DNA of 64,000 bases from Sulfolobales archaeon HS-7. Its GTDB lineage: Archaea > Thermoproteota > Thermoprotei_A > Sulfolobales > Sulfolobaceae. The stretch is taken from the NCBI GenBank assembly GCA_019704295.1, contig AP024596.1:62001-126000 (forward strand), written 5' to 3'. Positions 17,398-25,132 of the stretch are shown here, piece by piece (within the stretch, counting starts at the first letter, position 1; every line of letters starts with the position of its first letter). Made by a program: the position numbers and the translations under genes. The notes below the pieces were generated by a model. That model saw only the letters and a program-made list of their open reading frames with translations. It was not told the DNA's origin and made no database searches.

Positions 17398-18375
17398 TTG
17401 AAGGTCGTATTCGATCAGATATACCTGAAACACGATCCCATATTCGAGCACGTAGAGAATTCTAAAAGAGCCGAAATTGTCCTGAAGACTTTAAACGAAT
17501 TCAACCCCGAGATCATACCACCCATTAAGATCGACGTCAAGGAGATCTACACAATTCACGACCCAGAGTACGTCGAGATGATAAGATTAAAAAGCAAATT
17601 GGGGGACGACATCGATCCCGACACCTACACAAACGCCTATACTTTTGAGGCTGCGCTGAGCGCATTAGGAGGAGCGCTAACAGCGTATGAGAACTCAGCT
17701 ATAGCTATGCTTAGGCCTCCAGGTCATCATGCCGGTATAAGAGGATGCGCTCTTGGCGCACCGACACAGGGTTTCTGCATATTCAATAACATGGCTTTTG
17801 CGGTTTCCAAGAGGAGGGAAAAGAGAATTGCGATTGTCGATTTCGATGTTCATCACGGGAACGGGACGCAGGAGATATTTTACTACGACCCAAATGTTCT
17901 TCATATTGATATTCACCAATCGCCCCTGTATCCAGGAACGGGCAGCGTTTTCGAAAACGGAGGGGGAGAAGCTAAGGGAACAAAGGTTAATATCATCCTC
18001 CCTCCACTGTCATCTGATGACGTTATGGATGACGTTTTCCCAATCATCGAGGAGATCTTATCCGAGTTTAATCCTGAGGTTATGGCATTTTCAGCGGGAT
18101 TTGACGGATACGTAAATGACGGTCTCGCTGAATTAGCTCTAACCGAAAAGACCTTTTACAGATACGGACTTTTGGGAAGAAAAATGAAGAACTTCGTCGT
18201 AATCGAGGGAGGATATTCTATAGGACTTGAAAGGGGGTTAAGGGCCTTTGTACAAGGACTTCTTGGCATCCAAGAGGACTATAAGGGCGGGAAGACCTCC
18301 CCTCCTGTAAGGTCGAGGTTTGAACAAAACCTAAAGGAGTTTAAGGCTATATACTCTAATTATTGGGGTGTGTAA
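17398..18375 (+). CDS. Histone deacetylase / acetoin utilisation (AcuC-like) family protein
   Basis: A zinc-dependent deacetylase of the arginase/HDAC fold; archaeal members are proposed to remove acetyl groups from lysines or polyamines. Active-site motifs: RPPGHHAG (tandem His), GFCIFNN, VDFDVHHGNG (zinc Asp and His), FSAGFDGY (second zinc Asp), and EGGYS near the end with the normal HDAC order. The length, 325, is typical. The start is TTG at 17398, since MKVVFDQ aligns with the family. The stop overlaps the next gene's GTG by 8 bases, so the two are probably co-transcribed. Confidence 0.9.
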   Translation: MKVVFDQIYLKHDPIFEHVENSKRAEIVLKTLNEFNPEIIPPIKIDVKEIYTIHDPEYVEMIRLKSKLGDDIDPDTYTNAYTFEAALSALGGALTAYENSAIAMLRPPGHHAGIRGCALGAPTQGFCIFNNMAFAVSKRREKRIAIVDFDVHHGNGTQEIFYYDPNVLHIDIHQSPLYPGTGSVFENGGGEAKGTKVNIILPPLSSDDVMDDVFPIIEEILSEFNPEVMAFSAGFDGYVNDGLAELALTEKTFYRYGLLGRKMKNFVVIEGGYSIGLERGLRAFVQGLLGIQEDYKGGKTSPPVRSRFEQNLKEFKAIYSNYWGV

Positions 18376-20143
18376 TGTGATCGCGTGTACGAGGGACTGT
18401 TACGATACCTGTGTATTCGATCAAAACTATAGACCAATAAGGGATTTCCCATTCAACGGATTTACATGCTCTAGGGGGAACAGCGACTTAAAACGCAATG
18501 ATCTCAATAGAGTTAACAATCCCGTAATTGAGGGAAAGGAGGTTGATCTGAAAACTGCAGTAACTTACCTGGTTAAGGAATTGAAGAAGACTAAAATAAG
18601 TGAGGTAATTCACGTGGATTACGACGGAAATCAAGGACTATTAACGTGGTACTTTCCCGCAAGGTTATGGAACGTCCTTGGGGCTGTAACGACCGATTAC
18701 TCGATATGTAGTTCTGAAGGTCATAAGGCCCTTTCAATGCATTACGGAACTAGTTTCGGAGCATTACCAGAGGACTTCGCCAATCAGAAGGCATTTGTCT
18801 TCTGGGGTTCGGAGGCTTCAGTAAGCTTCATTCACGGATGGTTTTTAGCTAAGGATAAGTATAAGGTCACTATAGACGTTAGAATAAGCGAAACGGCGAG
18901 GAAAAGCGATAGGTATTTCATAATTAAACCATCGAGTGACGCCTATCTGGCTGTGGGTATAATCAAACTTCTTTCTAAAAAGTTCAAGATTGATGATAAC
19001 CTGCTCAATTTCGTAGAAAGGTTTTCTATGGATCAAATAGTCTCAATCACCGGCCTTTCAGAAGGTGAGATAGAGGAGATAGCAGGGATATATTCAGAGA
19101 TGTCTCCCCTTACGGTGTTGGGATTCGCCCTGGGAAGGACTTTAAACGGTGGAGAGGCGATAAGGCTTATCTCCTTAATAAGTCACATAATAGGTAAGGG
19201 AAGAAAAGGTTTCTTCTACTCTAACACTTACGGCTGGGGAATCGATTTCGATTACTTAAGGGGGACTCACGAACACAGTCCGTCAAGGGTTGTGGGAATG
19301 GCAGAGGTAGGAAAGGAGGTTGAGGAAGGTAAATTAAAGTTCATGTTCGTATGGAACTCCAATCCGATTCACTCCCTACCGGGCGCTGACAGAATCGTTG
19401 ATGCCGTAAGGGAGGGAGGACTTTTCCTTGTGGTACATGACCCATTCTGGTCTGAAACCGCAAAGCTAGCTAACGTAGTTATTCCCGCCTCGACTTTCCT
19501 TGAGAAACATGACGTGGTTTACAGCTATTGGCATCAGTTTTTAGTTTACAACGCTCCAATAAGGCAACCTAAAGGCGTAACCGAAGTAGAGCTAATGAGA
19601 GAAATTTCAAAGGAATTGGGAATTAACGAGAGATGTTTAACCGAAGACGAATGGGATGCGATAGATTATGCCATTAGGAATACTGGCGTCACTTTAACTC
19701 AGTTAAAGGAAAAGGGTCTAGCCAAAATGATCCCTCATTATCTAGAGAAGTTTTCGATAACTCCTCTGCCAGAGAAGCTGATCCCTCCTGAGGAAAAACT
19801 TCTCGTCTATGGAGGGCATCCCAATTACACGAACTCCCAATTTAAGGAGATCTATGGGGATAGGGAAGCAGTTATATATAATTCCGAATATGAGGGGGAG
19901 GGATATCTAATTACGGAAAAAGGGGAGGTTAGAGTTACTTTTAGGAAAGGAAACTTACCTAAAGGCGTATTCTTTGCGTACAAGAACTTCTTGTTTGATA
20001 AGGAGGGCAGGCCGATCAATTCTCTGTCAAGCTGGGAAAAGGGGAAGTATGGGGGCACTCCGTTACTTAACTACACTAAGATAATTGGGGTAAGAATTGA
20101 AGAAAGGAAAGAAGAACCGAAAATTGTTGGAGATTCTCTATAA
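18368..20143 (+). CDS. Molybdopterin-dependent oxidoreductase, DMSO reductase family
   Basis: A bis-molybdopterin oxidoreductase with an N-terminal [4Fe-4S] site: CTRDCYDTC followed by CSRG about 35 residues on. It resembles the formate dehydrogenase/assimilatory nitrate reductase branch. The cofactor-binding middle and the C-terminal dinucleotide-like domain (about 490-570) are present. At 591 residues it is shorter than most (650-900). No FeS or membrane partner gene is near, so the electron acceptor and substrate are unknown. A GTG start at 18368 overlaps the upstream stop; a second GTG at 18377 would leave the Cys cluster intact and is equally possible. Confidence 0.85.
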   Translation: MCNVIACTRDCYDTCVFDQNYRPIRDFPFNGFTCSRGNSDLKRNDLNRVNNPVIEGKEVDLKTAVTYLVKELKKTKISEVIHVDYDGNQGLLTWYFPARLWNVLGAVTTDYSICSSEGHKALSMHYGTSFGALPEDFANQKAFVFWGSEASVSFIHGWFLAKDKYKVTIDVRISETARKSDRYFIIKPSSDAYLAVGIIKLLSKKFKIDDNLLNFVERFSMDQIVSITGLSEGEIEEIAGIYSEMSPLTVLGFALGRTLNGGEAIRLISLISHIIGKGRKGFFYSNTYGWGIDFDYLRGTHEHSPSRVVGMAEVGKEVEEGKLKFMFVWNSNPIHSLPGADRIVDAVREGGLFLVVHDPFWSETAKLANVVIPASTFLEKHDVVYSYWHQFLVYNAPIRQPKGVTEVELMREISKELGINERCLTEDEWDAIDYAIRNTGVTLTQLKEKGLAKMIPHYLEKFSITPLPEKLIPPEEKLLVYGGHPNYTNSQFKEIYGDREAVIYNSEYEGEGYLITEKGEVRVTFRKGNLPKGVFFAYKNFLFDKEGRPINSLSSWEKGKYGGTPLLNYTKIIGVRIEERKEEPKIVGDSL

Positions 20144-20371
20144 GGTGAATTATGACGTTGGCCTCCTTTTTCAAACGCCTTAGTTAGCTTCACTTAATAA
20201 GGACTTCTACAGTCTATCGACTTTTTTAGAATTACTTTTACATATAGAGGAAAAATGCGACACCTACTAGCTTTTCGAGATTATAAATCACCACCCCCCA
20301 GAAGATGAGCAGTAGAGGTATATCACAGGAGGATGTTCTTTCCCCAGTTCGTCAGGCCTATACAGAATTCG

Positions 20372-21190
20372 TTAAGTTACAAGCGAATGTAAGAGTTTAA
20401 GCGCATTATCCTTTAATATCTCACCTTTAATCTCATCGGGTATGTTAATTTCAGAGAATTCCCTAATCCATCTCTCTTGACTAATTAGCGGATAGTCTGA
20501 ACCGAAAAGTAACTTGCCGCGTAATCTCTTAGCGTTTTTCCAGATAACATCAGGAATGTATTTCGGCGACCACCCTGACAGATCTAAATAAACGTTAGGT
20601 TTATGTAGGGATATCGCTATTGCCTCGTCTGTCCATGGCCATCCGAAGTGAGCTAGAACGATCTTAGCGTTCTGGAACTCTACAGCGATCTCATCAAAGT
20701 AGATAGGCCTTCCATAATCGAGTCGTATCCCAGACTTAACGCCACTACCCACCCCAGAAGTACCTGTGTGAAAAACGATAATCATTCCCTCATCGTCTAT
20801 TACCTTATATAGTCTCTTAGCCCTTTCATCAAGAGGGTGAAATCCCTGAAGTTCTGGATGCAGCTTAACTCCTTTAGGTTCAAACCTTTTTATCGCCTCT
20901 CTTAGTTCGGTTTCAGCGTTTTGCTTTAAGGGGTCTACAGAAACGAACCTCACAATTCTATCGTCTTTTTCAATAACATCGTTAGGAATCCTTCTACCCA
21001 GAAAGGTAGATGCATCTATCGGTAGAAGCACGAACTGATTAATTCCCAGTGTTTGTCCCTCATCTAGGGAATCCTTAAGGGATTTTACATCGAATTTAGA
21101 ATTGAAGTACTTCAATGTGCTGTCCTTAAACTCCCCAAGGAAATCTAAGAATTCCCTTACTGGCGCATGAAAGTGGAAATCAACCGACAT
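20372..21190 (-). CDS. Amidohydrolase family protein (TIM barrel)
   Basis: A metal-dependent amidohydrolase/decarboxylase-like protein of the amidohydrolase-2 group. The first strand gives FHFHAP (HxH). Later features are KLHPELQGFHP, VFHTG, LAHFGWPW and the terminal-barrel Asp in LLFGSDYPL. The substrate is unknown. The start is ATG 21190, which overlaps the upstream SDR stop region; a GTG nine bases earlier would overlap the SDR gene further. Together with the SDR it forms a two-gene minus-strand operon. Confidence 0.85.
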   Translation of the reverse strand: MSVDFHFHAPVREFLDFLGEFKDSTLKYFNSKFDVKSLKDSLDEGQTLGINQFVLLPIDASTFLGRRIPNDVIEKDDRIVRFVSVDPLKQNAETELREAIKRFEPKGVKLHPELQGFHPLDERAKRLYKVIDDEGMIIVFHTGTSGVGSGVKSGIRLDYGRPIYFDEIAVEFQNAKIVLAHFGWPWTDEAIAISLHKPNVYLDLSGWSPKYIPDVIWKNAKRLRGKLLFGSDYPLISQERWIREFSEINIPDEIKGEILKDNALKLLHSLVT

Positions 21191-21191
21191 G

Positions 21192-21947
21192 TCAAACACC
21201 GTGAGTTAAATTGTCGATTCTTCCTCCATCAATAACAATAGTCTGCCCTGTCATATATCTCGAATCCTCAGAAAGGAGGAATACCACTAAAGGGGATATA
21301 TCAGAGGGCTTTCCAGTAATTCCCAGAGACGTTTTAGATCTAAAGGAGGCCTTTATCCTTTCGACCTCCTCTTGGCTTTTTCCAGTTACAGTCATATCTG
21401 TTTCAATCCAACCGGGAGCTACTGCATTAACCCTTATTCCATATTTACCTAATTCAAAAGCCAATCTTTTCGTAAGTATTATTACAGAACTCTTAGTTAT
21501 GGCGTAAAAGGTAGTCCCCTCCGCTGCAGTGCCAATACCCGCATTTGACGCAATGTTAACAATAGAACCCCTAGTTCTCTTTAAGTGAGGAAGGAACTCT
21601 AATGTTGAGTATATTGTCCCCATTAAGTTGATTTTCAGCATCTCCATGAACGCAGTTTCATCATAGTTTTCGAAGTTCATCAATTTCATAATCCCTGCGT
21701 TATTTACAAGTCCGGATACTGTAATTCCTTCGCCCTCTATTTTCTCTCTAACTCTAGCTAGATCCTCCCTTTTGCTTACATCTGCCTTTTCCATGTGAAT
21801 TCCCGTTTGGGTTAATTCCTGAGCGTTTTCCTTTGACGAGTTGTAAGTTCCGTAGACGATATAACCTCTTTTCACCAAGTCTATGGCAATTTGCCTCCCA
21901 ATACCCCTCGAACTTCCGGTAACTAATACTGCGTGACTGGAATCCAT
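21192..21947 (-). CDS. Short-chain dehydrogenase/reductase (FabG-like)
   Basis: A classical NAD(P)-dependent SDR, 251 residues. It has cofactor motif TGSSRGIGRQ near the N-terminus, NNAG near residue 87, the catalytic Ser in IVNIASNAG, YAITK with the active Tyr and Lys, and the PG motif with VNAVAPGWIETDM. It resembles FabG or glucose/sugar dehydrogenases; the substrate is not predictable. The stop codon touches the ATG of the amidohydrolase downstream, suggesting both act on the same substrate or are made together. Confidence 0.9.
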   Translation of the reverse strand: MDSSHAVLVTGSSRGIGRQIAIDLVKRGYIVYGTYNSSKENAQELTQTGIHMEKADVSKREDLARVREKIEGEGITVSGLVNNAGIMKLMNFENYDETAFMEMLKINLMGTIYSTLEFLPHLKRTRGSIVNIASNAGIGTAAEGTTFYAITKSSVIILTKRLAFELGKYGIRVNAVAPGWIETDMTVTGKSQEEVERIKASFRSKTSLGITGKPSDISPLVVFLLSEDSRYMTGQTIVIDGGRIDNLTHGV

Positions 21948-22004
21948 AATAGTTTACTTACAATAGGATTTTTACGATTATGGTTATCCCATATCATTTC
22001 CCTC

Positions 22005-22117
22005 ACCTTTAACTTAATTGGGTTAAGGAGGCGAAAGTCCCCTTCCATGAGGATAGCCCCCTTATAGGAGGGTTTTTGTATTCATATGTCAAAATTTTCT
22101 TAGACCTTGGCTGAAAG
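22005..22117 (+). repeat. GATAGCCCC stem-loop repeat, copy 2
   Basis: Aligns along about 100 bases with 34590-34713. AAGGAGGC (22025-22032) pairs with GCCCCCTT (22056-22063) at 7 of 8 positions. The same CCCTT can instead pair with the following GAGGG (across an ATAG loop), which is followed by TTTTT. The shared tail TCAAAATTTTCTT follows. Confidence 0.6.
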
Positions 22118-22166
22118 AACTGGGACAGTACCATCGGGACTGGGGGAACTCAAGCCCCTGGAGAGA

Positions 22167-22388
22167 AAACCCTTCATAACCTATCTTCTACATGGGCATC
22201 ACAGAATGGTTCCAATCGATTGAACTTACGTTGTGGGTGAATGGAGATCATGTCTCTGAGAAGCAGGAAATCGCGATGCGGAGATACTTCGTCCGTGATG
22301 CTGGGGGTACTCTAAAGCATTTTCTACATTTAGCGATTTATTCCCTTCCTTCATGTCTTCTTAAACGTGTTTAACAAATGAAGGGTTT
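22167..22388. repeat. 222-bp unit bounded by an 11-bp inverted repeat
   Basis: AAACCCTTCAT at 22167-22177 is the exact reverse complement of ATGAAGGGTTT at 22378-22388. The inner sequence is non-coding as far as I can tell. It may be a MITE or decayed insertion element; no second copy was found by eye. Confidence 0.4.
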
Positions 22389-22427
22389 CCATTACTAAAC
22401 AAGAGGTATAAAAAGGAGAGAGAGGGT

Positions 22428-23333
22428 TTACTCGAAAATTGGTTTTTTCTCCCTTACAAAGGTACCTCTTTTCAGGTCTAAGAGTGCCTCAGCTATCTGA
22501 TCTTGAGTGTTCATAACTATGGGACCATACCACGCTATGGGTTCCCTCAAGGGTCTCCCAGAAAGGAAGATTACATTAGCCCCTCTCTCGGTTCTTACAT
22601 AGACACTATCGCCGTCTTCAAGTATTATTAAATGACCTTTGGGTATACCTGTAGAATTCTCCCTCGACACTTTGATGGAGCCACTTACGACGTAAATTAA
22701 CGAAGTGTATCCATTTTTTACAGGTATCGTTATGTCCTTTTCCGGTGAAAGCGTTATATCCAAATAAGTTGGATCAGCATCGAAACCCGCCTTTATGTCA
22801 CTTTTAACTCCGTCGAATTCCCCACCTATTACCTTCACAATTCCACCATCTATTTTAAGGGTAGGAATTTCGTTTCTCCTCTTATCCCTGTAAATCGGTG
22901 TAGTCATTTTTCTATTTGCAGGAAGGTTTATCCATAGTTGAAGCCCCATAACCGCTGTATCTGGAATTGGGGTCTGTAAGATTCCCTTATCAGAAGGGTC
23001 TAAGGGTCGCGGCATTTCCTGATGGTAAATTCCGCTTCCAGCAGTCATCCACTGAGTATCTCCAGGGTAAAGAACGCCAGCATTTCCCTCGCTATCCTGA
23101 TGTTCCACTTTACCCCTTGTAAGGTAAGTAACGGTCTCTATGCCTCTATGCGGATGCCATGGAAATCCAGCTATGTAATCTTCTATATTTGTTGACCCGA
23201 AGAAATCGAGTAAGAGGAAAGGGTCAGTTAAATCGTAAGTATTTGGACCCCCGAACACCCTATATAATTTAACCCCAGCACCGTCTATTGTTGATCTTCC
23301 TTCAATTAATCCCGAGACCTTTCTGTAATCCAT
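22428..23333 (-). CDS. Pirin family protein
   Basis: A bicupin pirin; homologues act as quercetin dioxygenases or metal-dependent regulators. The metal site of the N-terminal cupin is visible: FPWHPHRGIETVTYL and VEHQDSEG, then GSGIYHQEMP. The 301-residue length is usual. The stretch LQLWINLP and the C-terminal cupin are both present. The start is ATG 23333. It is divergent from the small winged-helix regulator, with a 7-bp inverted repeat (23390-23415) between them that could be a shared operator. Confidence 0.9.
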   Translation of the reverse strand: MDYRKVSGLIEGRSTIDGAGVKLYRVFGGPNTYDLTDPFLLLDFFGSTNIEDYIAGFPWHPHRGIETVTYLTRGKVEHQDSEGNAGVLYPGDTQWMTAGSGIYHQEMPRPLDPSDKGILQTPIPDTAVMGLQLWINLPANRKMTTPIYRDKRRNEIPTLKIDGGIVKVIGGEFDGVKSDIKAGFDADPTYLDITLSPEKDITIPVKNGYTSLIYVVSGSIKVSRENSTGIPKGHLIILEDGDSVYVRTERGANVIFLSGRPLREPIAWYGPIVMNTQDQIAEALLDLKRGTFVREKKPIFE

Positions 23334-23389
23334 TTTACATCTTTAAGTAAATTGCCCCCAGATAATTTAATAGCGAGTTATGAAAGTTA

Positions 23390-23415
23390 CACGGTATTAT
23401 TCAGGACTTACCGTG
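23390..23415. promoter_or_regulatory. Inverted repeat between pirin and regulator genes
   Basis: CACGGTA (23390-23396) and TACCGTG (23409-23415) form a perfect 7-bp inverted repeat with a 12-base spacer, in the 200-base divergent region. The half-site distance of about 19 bp, near two helical turns, would suit a dimeric regulator such as the neighbouring winged-helix protein. Confidence 0.4.
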
Positions 23416-23533
23416 CACTAATATGTTTAAATAACTACAAAAGTTCATATATTTCCTTATTGCAGTATAAACATGTATAGAAAAATATTGGGGGTTTATT
23501 AACTAATATTCTGATCTATTATTTAGATAAACA

Positions 23534-23905
23534 ATGTCGTTAACTAATATAGAGAAAATAAAACTCCCTGGAGGAAGAGAGGTGAGCATTAATGAATTGC
23601 TTTCCTTCATTTATGGTGTACCTAAAGCTGATATAGAGATCCTGAGAATTATAGAGAAGAAGGGTAAGGCCACTACCGATGAAATATCTGAAATGTTGAG
23701 GACTACTAAACCCTCAGTGAGTAAGTCGTTAAATAACCTGGTCAAAAAGGGACTTATTGAAAGAGAAAAGTTAAGGGACGGCACCAGAAGGGGAAGACCT
23801 GTGTTTATATATAAGGTCTCATCAAATCTACTAGACGAGAAAATCATTGCCGATCTTAATCAGGTAACCTCTGATATAAGGGAGAAATTAAAAAAAGCTA
23901 ATTAA
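23534..23905 (+). CDS. Winged-helix transcriptional regulator (MarR/TrmB-like)
   Basis: A 123-residue DNA-binding protein. A winged helix-turn-helix spans about residues 30-100: ILRIIEKKGKATTDEISEML, then TTKPSVSKSLNNLVKKGLIE (recognition helix) and a basic wing RDGTRRGRPVF. The short helical tail would be a dimerisation arm. No ligand domain is visible. It may control itself and pirin through the inverted repeat upstream; this is inference. The stop overlaps the convergent membrane gene by 4 bases. Confidence 0.82.
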   Translation: MSLTNIEKIKLPGGREVSINELLSFIYGVPKADIEILRIIEKKGKATTDEISEMLRTTKPSVSKSLNNLVKKGLIEREKLRDGTRRGRPVFIYKVSSNLLDEKIIADLNQVTSDIREKLKKAN

Positions 23906-24390
23906 ACTTCTTTTTTTCTGTAAAGTAAACTTCTCAATATTAAGTAGGCCAAAAACAGCCCACCGAAAAGCATGAGCAGTTCTGATGTAATCACAATAGC
24001 GTAATTTCCATATTCCTCAGCATAGGCTTCCCCGGGGGACGCTAGAATTAAACTGACGAGGACATTTTGAGTAGGACCAGCGTAGACTAATGAGTAGTTA
24101 CCTACTGATAAATAGACAAAGGGAGGGGGAAGAGTCAGGTTAGCCTCTAATTCACCATTTTTATATAATAGAATGTTCCCATCACTTACGTTAATGTACA
24201 TAACCATAACCCTTGATATGGTTACATTAAGCGAATACAATACAGTCCCATTAGTTAGCGTTACAATCCTCTTGTTTCCCAAAAGTTGATGTTCGAATGT
24301 AAAGTAGTATGGCGTTAAATACGGAGTAAGGACAAATAGAGTTAGTCCTATCGCAAAAATTAGAAGAGATGAAATGATTTTCTTATCCAC
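23902..24390 (-). CDS. Hypothetical membrane-anchored extracytoplasmic protein
   Basis: Not recognised. The 162-residue product has an N-terminal hydrophobic helix (about residues 5-28, signal-anchor-like), a beta-rich middle with several N-glycosylation-type sequons (NGT, NVT, NVS, NLT), and a C-terminal helix (about 132-156) followed by YRKKEV. The topology implies an outside-facing domain held at both ends. This layout is common among Sulfolobales surface proteins. Confidence 0.65.
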   Translation of the reverse strand: MDKKIISSLLIFAIGLTLFVLTPYLTPYYFTFEHQLLGNKRIVTLTNGTVLYSLNVTISRVMVMYINVSDGNILLYKNGELEANLTLPPPFVYLSVGNYSLVYAGPTQNVLVSLILASPGEAYAEEYGNYAIVITSELLMLFGGLFLAYLILRSLLYRKKEV

Positions 24391-24618
24391 TTAATACTCT
24401 TTTAGGCAGGGCAATATAAATTAAGATGTTACTGTTAACTTGCACTTTTACCATTGTCATGACGGAGGCTTTACGATAAATATGTCGATTGAACTTACGA
24501 CATTGTGCTAGCAAAGATCACCACATAAAGGGTAATGTATGTGCCATAAGGAAGAATTAGGCCATTAAAACATTCACCTTAATTGGGGAACTTAAGGATT
24601 GGGATGTATAGATCCTTA

Positions 24619-24630
24619 TGCTTAAATATG
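24619..24630 (+). promoter_or_regulatory. BRE/TATA element ahead of the candidate RNA
   Basis: TGCTTAAATATG is a near-ideal BRE plus TATA box. Transcription would start about 25 bases on, near 24651, with no protein start following. Confidence 0.5.
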
Positions 24631-24650
24631 GGTCCTTACTAAACTACTAA

Positions 24651-25085
24651 TAACAGCCATTGAGGTAGTCGCAGAGACGACCTAGGGAGAACTTTAGTAT
24701 ACCTCGGCTCCGCTCGAGTATCATTGAGAACATAGTGAAAGTAAAATAGTAGTGGTACTTAGTATCGGTAGAGTTACCTGGGCAAGACGAGTGGGCGCGA
24801 AATCCTGTCCGTAGGATAGGTAGCAGTTATTGGAGAATGACATATATCTCGAAGGCGTCGTATATCACAGCTGGACTTTGACCGATTAGGATCGTAAGGA
24901 GGTTACGCGACCTCTGTTAGATAGGTAAAATACTATAGTGGAATCCCTACCATACAAAATTCATTCCAGCAAAGGCAGAAATGTGTGAGGCTACGCTACA
25001 CGGTTCACCTGTCGCATGACGCAAAAATCCGTTAAAGCGCAACGTCTCTGAGGAGATGATGCACGATCCTTGGAGACGTCAAAAA
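24651..25085 (+). ncRNA. Candidate structured non-coding RNA, family unknown
   Basis: The stretch is richer in G+C than most gene-free DNA here and holds several strong local stems: GTCG/CGAC at 24668-24681; CCTGTCC/GGATAGG closing a GTA loop at 24804-24820; GAGGT/ACCTC at 24899-24914; and ACGTCTC/GAGACGT at 25042-25079 with an inner AGGA/TCCT stem. I looked for SRP RNA and RNase P RNA signatures and did not see them. It could instead be a decayed insertion element. Confidence 0.32.
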
Positions 25086-25132
25086 CTCTTACGCTGACTG
25101 ATGAGGAATGAGGTGATCTCTGAATGGTGATG

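Larger units (their letters stand above)
21948..22427. other. Gene-free stretch with stem-loop repeat and a long inverted repeat
   Basis: About 480 bases between two minus-strand genes. It carries stem-loop repeat copy 2 (about 22005-22117) and an 11-bp perfect inverted repeat pair (22167-22177 and 22378-22388) spaced like a small element. A 60-codon frame inside it (22192-22374) shows no protein-like features and is not called. Confidence 0.5.
24391..25132. other. 740-bp gene-free tract with a candidate non-coding RNA
   Basis: No protein-coding frame is convincing on either strand. A good archaeal promoter at 24619-24630 is followed by a hairpin-rich stretch (24651-25085), listed separately. 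A minus frame at 24991-25254 is largely a shadow of the helicase 3' end. Confidence 0.6.

Noticed and set aside
22192-22374. 60-codon plus-strand frame
   Set aside because: It lies within the 222-bp inverted-repeat unit, has no domain, membrane helix or ribosome site, and reads as random sequence.
24651-25085. Identity as SRP RNA or RNase P RNA
   Set aside because: I looked for the helix 8 core of SRP RNA and the conserved P4 strands of RNase P RNA and saw neither, so only an unnamed RNA is proposed.
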